Origin: a virus
Virus record (IMG/VR): IMGVR_UViG_3300029893_000003
Location: 1 to 64,000 of that record
Reading direction: 5' to 3' (one strand)
Length of the DNA: 64,000 nt
How positions within the stretch are numbered: position 1 is the stretch's first letter; every line of letters begins with the position of its first letter. This document shows, piece by piece, positions 59,328 to 64,000 of the stretch. Made by a program: the position numbers and the translations under genes. The notes below the pieces were generated by a model. That model was given only the letters and a program-made list of their open reading frames with translations. It was not told where the DNA came from and did no database searches.

Positions 59328-59498
59328 ATGGAACGCATATTAGAAGTGGATCGTAAATGGAAGGAACGAAACGAGCGTATTCTAATGAGGAATGGACCGA
59401 CTGCATTAGATGAGTATCTAAGGCAGGAAGCGAGGCGTATAGAATCTTTGCGTAGGGAAATGGAAAAGCGTGGGCTTGAGGTTGATCAAGTCACTTGA
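59328..59498 (+). CDS. Small coiled-coil protein next to the IS remnant
   Basis: 56 aa from the ATG at 59328. Highly charged helix (MERILEVDRKWKERNERILM). The remnant left end lies directly upstream, so the promoter is probably changed. Unrecognised. Confidence 0.52.
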   Translation: MERILEVDRKWKERNERILMRNGPTALDEYLRQEARRIESLRREMEKRGLEVDQVT

Positions 59499-59523
59499 CA
59501 ATTAGTTAGTCTTGTGGTATGCT
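59495..59523 (+). promoter_or_regulatory. Sigma70 promoter with overlapping hairpin
   Basis: TTGACA (59495-59500), 17-base spacer, TATGCT (59518-59523). The -10 is in the stem of ATGCTGG-N11-CCAGCAT-TTTTAT (59519-59549), which may end upstream transcription and/or regulate this promoter. Confidence 0.75.
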
Positions 59524-59549
59524 GGTCTAAGATAGGCCAGCATTTTTAT
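59519..59549 (+). terminator. Hairpin with T-run overlapping a promoter
   Basis: ATGCTGG / CCAGCAT stem followed by TTTTATT. Ends transcription from 59498 and overlaps the next promoter. Confidence 0.7.
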
Positions 59550-59561
59550 TAGGAGAATGTT

Positions 59562-59708
59562 ATGAAAACCCTACTCGAATGGGTGTTAGGCATTTCTGTA
59601 TGTTCGGTAATTCTGTATGCTGGCTACGAGAATCCAAATAGTTATGTAATGTTGGGAATGGTTGTGACTGTGGTGGTGTCCAGTCTTTTGCTTACCAAAC
59701 GGGCCTGA
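59562..59708 (+). CDS. Small membrane protein (48 aa)
   Basis: ATG at 59562 preceded by TTAGGAGAATGTT; TGA at 59706. Starts MKTLLEWVLGISVCSVILYA, with a second hydrophobic stretch after residue 28. The stop overlaps the first 8 bases of the tmRNA-like RNA. Confidence 0.62.
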   Translation: MKTLLEWVLGISVCSVILYAGYENPNSYVMLGMVVTVVVSSLLLTKRA

Positions 59709-59788
59709 CAGGTTTCGATGGCGGGGAGTCTTGCAGTTGGGTGTTAGGCTCCCCGCTAGACCTACGTTCAATTCGTAGCAGGTCCACC
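59701..59788 (+). ncRNA. Minimal tmRNA-like RNA (tRNA-like domain without tag ORF)
   Basis: Acceptor GGGCCTG (59701-59707) pairs with CAGGTCC (59779-59785), with a G3:T wobble (position 3 with 59783), the alanine identity mark. Then GGTTTCGATGG, the tmRNA hallmark near-match to GGTTTCGACGG. An 8-bp P2-like stem GCGGGGAG/CTCCCCGC (59721/59749) closes a 20-base loop. A T-arm CTACG-TTCAATT-CGTAG (59762-59778) follows. The 3' end is ACCC rather than ACCA. There is no mRNA-like domain or tag peptide in the loop. It may be transcribed from the 59495 promoter. Confidence 0.75.
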
Positions 59789-59928
59789 CGTATCCTTATC
59801 AGTAAGGAGAGATGCAGAAGAAGATACCCGTACTGCGATGCGGGGTAAGCTGATTGACATCTTACAGGCAGCGCGAGAACACGGCTATGTCGTGGCTGTG
59901 GGTGGCGCTAAGTTCTAAGGAGAGCAGC

Positions 59929-60198
59929 ATGGTAATCGTCATGGTAATGAAGGGAAAGCCCGTACAGTATTTCTTGTATGAAGATCAGGGCGCAGCCGAA
60001 GATTGGGTACGGGATAGAAAACGTGCCCTATTAGGGACACTGGTAGAGGATTGGTTGATCCCTACAGACTATGAAATCTGGAAGAAACGGGGTGATTTTC
60101 TTTTCCTTACTGATAAGGAAGTTGATGAATTGTGGCCTCGGTTTGGTAAGTATTTCTCAGAAGACTTTATCATTCAGACAGCGGAGATTGTAGGATAG
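59929..60198 (+). CDS. Hypothetical protein
   Basis: 89 aa from the ATG at 59929 (TAAGGAGAGCAGC upstream; the longer frame from 59854 uses a TTG inside the leader). MVIVMVMKGKPVQYFLYEDQ then a helical, acidic body. Unrecognised. Confidence 0.58.
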   Translation: MVIVMVMKGKPVQYFLYEDQGAAEDWVRDRKRALLGTLVEDWLIPTDYEIWKKRGDFLFLTDKEVDELWPRFGKYFSEDFIIQTAEIVG

Positions 60199-60199
60199 G

Positions 60200-60550
60200 A
60201 TGCAAATAAAAATTGTGCGGGTTGGTGCAGAGCCGTGTACTATTGAGGCACAAGTGAAGGGAGACTTTGCCTATCATCGAACTTACATTGAGGGTAAGGG
60301 AACCAGCCATCGACAACACGACTGGTCAGTAACCTATGTTCCTAGTGGTCGCCTAGTTTTTCGTACAAAAACAAAGGCAGCGGCAAAGACTCTTGTAGAT
60401 ATGTTACAGCCTCTAGAATTACAAGATATTTTCACAGAGGATGAGGTACTCAAGAACGAAATTCGTTTACAGTTTTATAACATCATGAACGAGGCGCGAA
60501 AGAAGTTCCCTGTCGCGTTGGGTAGTGGTCCTTTTTATCCTGCTAAATAA
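60200..60550 (+). CDS. Hypothetical protein
   Basis: 116 aa (MQIKIVRVGAEPCTIEAQVK). Mixed fold; the C-terminal end reads 'EARKKFPVALGSGPFYPAK'. Tightly packed between neighbours. Unrecognised. Confidence 0.58.
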   Translation: MQIKIVRVGAEPCTIEAQVKGDFAYHRTYIEGKGTSHRQHDWSVTYVPSGRLVFRTKTKAAAKTLVDMLQPLELQDIFTEDEVLKNEIRLQFYNIMNEARKKFPVALGSGPFYPAK

Positions 60551-60560
60551 GGAGAGGGTA

Positions 60561-60716
60561 ATGATGGTTGTGATCGTTTTAGGAGCGATTGTTGTCTATT
60601 TTGTAGCGGTCTATTTGTTTGTGTTGCGCTCACGTGATGGGGTCATTAATCTGTCTTTGCAAGAGTTGGATGAGTGGTTTAATGGCATCATTGATGACAA
60701 CTTCGGGGGGCGCTAA
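60561..60716 (+). CDS. Small membrane protein (51 aa)
   Basis: ATG at 60561 with AAGGAGAGGGTA upstream. 'MMVVIVLGAIVVYFVAVYLF' is a transmembrane helix, followed by an acidic amphipathic tail. One-base overlap with the HAD-like gene. Confidence 0.58.
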   Translation: MMVVIVLGAIVVYFVAVYLFVLRSRDGVINLSLQELDEWFNGIIDDNFGGR

Positions 60717-61270
60717 TGAGTAAACTACTTGATCCTCAAGAGTTTTGGGAGTCTATTCGTAGTGAAGAGAGTGCAGCGTGGCCTGTTGTGTGTGTTGATT
60801 TGAATGGTGTGTTGGATATTCCCTCTCGTTGGAACGGGAAGGTAGAAAAGTATCCAGTTGCACCAGGGGCCTCGCTGTTTCTTTCCCGGTTGCGTCTTCA
60901 TTTTAATACGGTCGTTGTATTTACAGCTATTATGCCTGTTGAATTTGCTATAGAGTGGTTAGAAGAACACGATTTACTAAAGTATGTGCATTTCGTTACT
61001 AACTACAAAATTCCCGCTGCTGTATATATTGACGACAAAGCCGTTTGTCATTACGGAAATTTTGATGATACGCTACAGCGTGCTATTCGTCATGTTCCGC
61101 ATTGGCAAAATCATAAACGCTTAGAGCGACCACAAGAGGTAGAACAATTTATTTCTATCTACGACAAAAAATCCCAAATCACTGGTGGGCATAACGTTTT
61201 AGAGTTTGCTGTTGTTCAGTACATTAGACAGCTAGAGGGAAAATTACATGACTTGGAGAGCGGTATATGA
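60716..61270 (+). CDS. HAD-like hydrolase
   Basis: 184 aa. Motif I 'VVCVDLNGVLDI' (D28, then N30 where Asp is usual, then GVLD), motif II-like Thr in 'VVVFTAIMP', and 'VYIDDKAV' near the C-terminus as motif IV. This could be a polynucleotide/5'-nucleotidase-type hydrolase. The DxN variant may lower phosphatase activity or change chemistry. Overlaps the Fic gene by 23 bases. Confidence 0.7.
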   Translation: MSKLLDPQEFWESIRSEESAAWPVVCVDLNGVLDIPSRWNGKVEKYPVAPGASLFLSRLRLHFNTVVVFTAIMPVEFAIEWLEEHDLLKYVHFVTNYKIPAAVYIDDKAVCHYGNFDDTLQRAIRHVPHWQNHKRLERPQEVEQFISIYDKKSQITGGHNVLEFAVVQYIRQLEGKLHDLESGI

Positions 61271-61847
61271 CAAGATTGGCTGTTTAGAAGAAGACGAATT
61301 ACTATGGAAACTAATCCTACATGAAAAGGATCGGTTTATGTGTACACTGGCACAAGCGTCGGATTTGTTGGAAGGGGAGCGGTATCTCGATCATACAGCA
61401 CATGCAAAGGCTATGATGTATGCTGTTAATGAGGGGGAACAAGGAAAGCCACTAACTTTGTACACGGTGCTTAGAATACACCAACTTGCCTTTCCGTATG
61501 GTGGTCACTTTAGGAATTGTACTCCCATTATCTTTAATAGTTCCTTTGAGCCACCTGCCCCACCTATCGCTCCCCATGTACAGGATTGGATCAAACGCTA
61601 TTGGGATGATCCCCTTGCAAATGCAGACATAGAGTATTATGATATAGTTTTAGCACATATTCGGTTTGAAGAAATCCACCCGTTTGTAGACGGGAACGGT
61701 CGGGTGGGACGGATTCTGAACAACTACATGTGCGCGTATGCGGGGCTTCCTTTGTTGAATATCTGTGATAGAGAAGCCTATCTAGACTGTATGCGTCGTG
61801 GGCATATACAAGATTTAGTCCAGCTTTTTAGAAGGAGTGCGGTATGA
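61248..61847 (+). CDS. Fic-domain nucleotidyltransferase (AMPylase-like)
   Basis: 199 aa. Perfect Fic core HPFVDGNGRVGR (144-155) with 'HIRFEEIHPF' before it and 'ILNNYMCAYAGLPLL' after. N-terminal helices resemble Fic/DOC proteins; no clear (S/T)xxxE(G/N) inhibitory motif, so it may be unregulated or inhibited in trans. Likely modifies a host target after infection. Translationally coupled to the next gene (ATGA at 61844). Confidence 0.88.
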   Translation: MTWRAVYDKIGCLEEDELLWKLILHEKDRFMCTLAQASDLLEGERYLDHTAHAKAMMYAVNEGEQGKPLTLYTVLRIHQLAFPYGGHFRNCTPIIFNSSFEPPAPPIAPHVQDWIKRYWDDPLANADIEYYDIVLAHIRFEEIHPFVDGNGRVGRILNNYMCAYAGLPLLNICDREAYLDCMRRGHIQDLVQLFRRSAV

Positions 61848-62146
61848 GAACCTATGAAGAGAATAGACTAATTGCAATCAATATGGCAGGTATCATTTGG
61901 TTGCGAACGTTATTAAGTGACGTAGAATCTGATACAGATTTAATAAATAAAATGTTCAAAGATTTTCTAAAAGGTTTTTATTTATCGCTAGCCACAAGCG
62001 AAACATTGGATATTGCCGAAGAACGTTTGGACGGGGTTTTTCAGTATATTGAATTAATGGGCGTAGATGAATCTGTACTTGAGGGGATGCAGAAAACCCT
62101 TAACCAGCTACAAGAATGGCTAACCATACCGGAACTAGATGAATAG
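61844..62146 (+). CDS. Hypothetical protein coupled to Fic
   Basis: 100 aa, helical, acidic (MRTYEENRLIAINMAGIIWL). Start overlaps the Fic stop by four bases (ATGA). The size and coupling would fit an antitoxin-like partner of Fic, but no antitoxin motif is visible. Confidence 0.58.
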   Translation: MRTYEENRLIAINMAGIIWLRTLLSDVESDTDLINKMFKDFLKGFYLSLATSETLDIAEERLDGVFQYIELMGVDESVLEGMQKTLNQLQEWLTIPELDE

Positions 62147-62444
62147 TGTGAGTGATTTTCTTTACTACTTATTACTTATTTTAGACTTCCTTATGCCAAA
62201 ACGAACTGACAACTACCAGGAATATCTACGATCTTCTAGGTGGAGAGGCATAAGGAAAAGGGCCTTGGAACGGGCGGGTTATCGGTGTCAGCTATGTAAC
62301 TCGCCCACCAGACTACAGGTACACCATCGGACGTATGATCGACTAGGAAATGAACGGCTTGATGATCTTATTGTGCTGTGTCAAAAATGTCATACAGCGT
62401 TTCATGTACACAGGAAATTGCACAAACCTAGAAAAAGGGCTTGA
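62139..62444 (+). CDS. HNH endonuclease
   Basis: 101 aa; an internal ATG at 62193 (MPKRTDNYQEYLRSSRWRGI) is an alternative start. 'ALERAGYRCQLCNS' and 'VHHRTYDRLGNERLDDLIVL' then 'CQKCHTAFH' give the HNH core with a zinc-binding CxxC...CxxC frame. May be part of homing, packaging or restriction; no partner gene is next to it. Its end is immediately followed by the 62441 promoter. Confidence 0.88.
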   Translation: MNSVSDFLYYLLLILDFLMPKRTDNYQEYLRSSRWRGIRKRALERAGYRCQLCNSPTRLQVHHRTYDRLGNERLDDLIVLCQKCHTAFHVHRKLHKPRKRA

Positions 62445-62469
62445 CAAAGGTTTTGAGGTATGCTATACT
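62441..62469 (+). promoter_or_regulatory. Strong sigma70 promoter of ncRNA A
   Basis: TTGACA (62441-62446), 17-base spacer, TATACT (62464-62469), with an extended TGC before the -10. Predicted start near 62476. Confidence 0.9.
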
Positions 62470-62475
62470 GTGTAC

Positions 62476-62826
62476 AGTGAGACAGAAAGCTGCGTGGGTG
62501 GCGGCTAGGAAACCTTCAGTCGAATTGAGACGAGTTTTATTGTTAGTCCTTAATGCCGCCACCGACGAAGTTGAAGGGCTTGAAGTAGAGGCAACCAAAC
62601 ATTCATAGCGTACACTCTCCTTTTGGTTAGCCGATGAGAAAACTTTATCCTTAAAGGTTGCCTCTACTTCAAGCCTTTGCGACGGGCTTTGACCTAGACA
62701 ATAGGAGTCCCCCTTTGTGCAGAGGGGAGTGCCGTAGGAGCGCAGGTAAAGGTTGCACAGCCATCCTACCTCTTGATGGTGGGCAGGAGTAAATATAATT
62801 TCATACTTATATCCCACCTTTTTTTT
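62476..62826 (+). ncRNA. Long structured ncRNA A with terminator
   Basis: About 350 nt, between its own strong promoter and a terminator. Stems: GGTGGCGG/CCGCCACC (62497/62556); an exact 18-bp stem CTTGAAGTAGAGGCAACC with its complement (62579-62596 and 62656-62673); TCCCC/GGGGA (about 62709 and 62724); GTAGGA/TCCTAC (about 62734 and 62763). The terminator pairs GGTGGG (62778) with CCCACC (62813), the loop carrying ATATAA/TTATAT, then eight T. No ORF fits. Family unknown. Confidence 0.82.
62778..62826 (+). terminator. Rho-independent terminator of ncRNA A
   Basis: GGTGGG...CCCACC with an inner ATATAA/TTATAT stem, then TTTTTTTT (62819-62826). The next promoter starts at 62828. Confidence 0.9.
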
Positions 62827-62827
62827 C

Positions 62828-62856
62828 TTGACAAGTTAAATGAAGTGTGTTAAAGT
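62828..62856 (+). promoter_or_regulatory. Sigma70 promoter of the Y RNA locus
   Basis: TTGACA (62828-62833), 17-base spacer, TAAAGT (62851-62856). The first Y-like stem begins at 62862. Confidence 0.82.
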
Positions 62857-62861
62857 AAGGC

Positions 62862-62925
62862 TAGCGAACCGAAAAGGCGTGGTTATCCATGATCGAATAC
62901 TCCACCCTTGTTTACTTGTTCGCTA
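62862..62925 (+). ncRNA. Y RNA-like element 1
   Basis: Lower stem TAGCGAAC (62862-62869) with GTTCGCTA (62918-62925), then CGAA, then AAGG-c-GTGG paired with CCAC-CCTT (bulged C), loop about 19 bases, and 3' GTTTACTT before the lower stem. This is the Ro60-binding Y RNA layout. The bacterial 5' signature is GNCGAAN(0-1)G; here the first G is A in an A-T pair. Confidence 0.75.
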
Positions 62926-62931
62926 AAACAT

Positions 62932-63014
62932 GCGTGTCCAGGACTGGCAGGCGTTGGCCCTAAGCGAAGTTCAAGCCAACATCACCTGCGGGGGTTCAAC
63001 TCCCTCGACACGCT
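62932..63014 (+). ncRNA. tRNA-like element between Y RNAs
   Basis: 83 nt. 7-bp acceptor GCGTGTC/GACACGC (62932/63007), T-arm GGGGG-TTCAACT-CCCTC, and a long central arm GCAGG/CCTGC plus GTTGGC/GCCAAC with a 16-base loop. No normal D-stem. No encoded CCA. Could be a degenerate Leu-like tRNA or a tRNA mimic module of the Y RNA locus. Confidence 0.6.
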
Positions 63015-63015
63015 C

Positions 63016-63088
63016 TATCGAGCCGAGGGGTTCAGGGTTACCTACATAGCGAATGTAAACCAATTCCCTACCCGCACCTTGCTCGATA
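63016..63088 (+). ncRNA. Y RNA-like element 2
   Basis: Lower stem TATCGAGC/GCTCGATA (63016/63081), then CGAG (CGAA in the consensus) and an upper stem GGG-ttc-AGGG paired with CCCT-a-CCC. Inner hairpin TACAT/ATGTA. GCCGAGG fits GNCGAAN(0-1)G with A to G. Confidence 0.75.
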
Positions 63089-63103
63089 AAAACTAGTAAT
63101 GAT

Positions 63104-63221
63104 GTGAGCCGAAGGAACTTGGTTATCGACTTGTAATCGACGGTTGCGGGTTCGAATCCCGTCCCTGCGGGGTAGCTTAATGTGGAAAAGCAGTAAAAAG
63201 CCAATTCCGTCCCTTGCTCAC
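63104..63221 (+). ncRNA. Y RNA-like element 3 with permuted tRNA-Thr-like module
   Basis: Lower stem GTGAGC/GCTCAC (63104/63216); CGAA; GGAA-c-TTGG paired with CCAA-TTCC. Inside: an anticodon-arm-like TCGA-CTTGTAA-TCGA (Thr TGT in the loop position), a T-arm GCGGG-TTCGAAT-CCCGT (63146-63162), CCC/GGG joining the 3' and 5' acceptor ends, and a D-arm-like GCTT/AAGC (63075-pattern at 63175-63191). The order is 3' half then 5' half, so the module is a circularly permuted tRNA, as described for YrlA-type Y RNAs. GCCGAAGG fits the Ro60-binding consensus exactly. Confidence 0.85.
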
Positions 63222-63249
63222 GTAATGTATGGACCGTTTTTGTCCGACT

Positions 63250-63321
63250 AGATAGGCGAGATAACAGAGTGGTTGGTTCCTGTTATTACTATCTGTGTCG
63301 GGCACATCGTCCGACACTTTT
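63250..63321 (+). terminator. Structured leader and terminator before Ro60
   Basis: AGATAG/CTATCT (63250/63289) encloses ATAACAG/CTGTTAT (63261/63280). Then GTGTCGG/CCGACAC (63295/63311) with TTTT. The second hairpin probably ends the Y RNA transcript or attenuates ro60. The ro60 ribosome site follows at once. Confidence 0.7.
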
Positions 63322-63336
63322 CATAAGGAGAATCTA

Positions 63337-64000
63337 ATGGATTACGGAAAGTATTTTAACACCCGCAAGACCCCTCAGAGCCAACCCCTTCCCAATCAAG
63401 TGCAGAATAACGCTGGTGGTTATTCTTTTCAGGTCGATAAGTGGATGTTGCTGGATCGCTTCCTGATCCTGGGTACAGAGGGTGGATCGTATTACGTGGG
63501 GGAACAAGCTCTCACCGTTGAAAATGCGCGCGCTGCCTACGAATGTATTCAGGAAGACGGTATTCGTGTTGTGGATCGCGTAGTAGAAATTTCTGTTCAG
63601 GGACGTGCAGCTAAGAATGATCCTGCTCTTTATGTTCTAGCTATGGCAGCAGGGACAGGTAATCTAGCCACGCGACGGTACGCTTTATCATATCTTTCTG
63701 AGGTAGCGCGTACTGGAACACATCTATTTACCTTTGTTGATTACGTGCAGCAGTTTCGTGGGTGGGGTCGTGCCCTGAAAAATGCAGTTGGTAACTGGTA
63801 TCTGGATCGCCCGATTGAGAAGTTGGCGTATCAGGCTATCAAGTACCGCAACCGTAAGGGCTGGACTCACGCTGATGTGTTGCGTAAGGCACATCCAAAA
63901 GCCCACAACCAGCTTCAAAATGATCTGTTCAAGTGGATTGTAGATGGTGACGTGCCTAGTATCCAACTGGTACGGGCATTTGAGGCCGCTAAGACCGCTT
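63337..64000 (+). CDS. rsr: Ro60 (TROVE domain) RNA-binding protein, partial
   Basis: The first 221 codons to the window edge; the C-terminus is missing. ATG at 63337 with TAAGGAGAATCTA upstream. 'YSFQVDKWMLLDRFLILGTE' and 'GGSYYVGEQALTVENARAAY' are nearly the canonical TROVE start; 'RVVEISVQGRAAKNDPALYV', 'WGRALKNAVGNWYLDR', 'WTHADVLRKAHPKAH' follow. It is a HEAT-like ring that binds the ends of misfolded RNA and Y RNA. Placed right after its Y RNA genes, as in bacteria that have Ro60. Ro60 is known in some other phages. Confidence 0.95.
   Translation, partial: MDYGKYFNTRKTPQSQPLPNQVQNNAGGYSFQVDKWMLLDRFLILGTEGGSYYVGEQALTVENARAAYECIQEDGIRVVDRVVEISVQGRAAKNDPALYVLAMAAGTGNLATRRYALSYLSEVARTGTHLFTFVDYVQQFRGWGRALKNAVGNWYLDRPIEKLAYQAIKYRNRKGWTHADVLRKAHPKAHNQLQNDLFKWIVDGDVPSIQLVRAFEAAKTA

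Noticed and set aside
59721-59756. A right-end hairpin of an IS200/IS605 element
   Set aside because: GCGGGGAG/CTCCCCGC resembles the IS ends, but the surrounding acceptor stem, tmRNA D-loop motif and T-arm explain it better.
59791-59928. Short reading frames in the leader after the tmRNA-like RNA (13 and 26 codons)
   Set aside because: Possible tag-like or leader peptides, but the first is too close to its ribosome site and the second has none; neither resembles a known tmRNA tag.
63120-63162. An ordinary tRNA-Thr (TGT)
   Set aside because: The T-arm and anticodon-arm look normal but the 5' half lies after the 3' half, and the whole is enclosed by the Y RNA stem, so it is a permuted mimic rather than a tRNA gene.
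62428-63204. ORFs on either strand across the RNA locus (62428-62817 minus, 62908-63096 plus, 62971-63204 minus)
   Set aside because: They cross promoters, terminators and perfect RNA stems and have no ribosome sites.

Overview
The window is a stretch of a tailed (siphovirus-type) bacteriophage genome, cut at both ends inside genes. The left 42.8 kb is almost all on the minus strand. Read in transcription order it holds a regulatory and accessory block (about 42.8-33.3 kb), then terminase small and large subunits, portal, minor head proteins, prohead protease/scaffold, major capsid protein, tail spike and tail-associated lyase, a surface-sugar block (nucleotide-sugar dehydratase and glycosyltransferases), connector-region proteins, tail tube, frameshifted tail-assembly chaperones, tape measure, distal tail protein and a Gp37-like baseplate protein. 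Two plus-strand islands (18.0-19.75 kb and 39.0-40.6 kb) interrupt it. The right third (44.7-64 kb) is mostly plus-strand small accessory genes: ArdC, a tandem family of three paralogues, an M20/M28-like peptidase, Fic, a HAD-like protein, HNH and Ro60.

Three essential or core genes (terminase large subunit, portal, sugar dehydratase) each carry an in-frame LAGLIDADG intein in a conserved site. Two intact IS200/IS605-type tnpB elements and one orphan pair of IS ends are present. The first element has split a small zinc-ribbon gene.

The most unusual content is RNA. (1) The ~1.9 kb non-coding divide at 42.8-44.7 kb has five TTAGG-N4-CCTAA dyads, then a promoter and a ~0.9 kb highly structured RNA of the giant phage ncRNA kind. 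(2) At 59.7 kb is an ~86-nt RNA with all hallmarks of the tRNA-like domain of tmRNA, including a G3:U70-type wobble, but no mRNA-like domain. (3) At 62.4-63.3 kb, upstream of a phage Ro60 gene, are a ~350-nt terminator-ended RNA, then three Y-RNA-like Ro-binding stems in tandem, one tRNA-like element, and a circularly permuted tRNA-Thr-like module inside the third Y RNA.

Host: Pro/Thr-rich linkers plus SH3 and TIM-barrel domains on a GC-rich secreted lipoprotein resemble extracellular proteins of Chloroflexota (Anaerolineae-like). This is an inference from style, not proof. Promoters are clean sigma70-type (TTGACA-17-TATAAT variants), so the phage probably uses host RNA polymerase, with small repeated operators (AGACTCT, ATGTGGGATA) near several of them.
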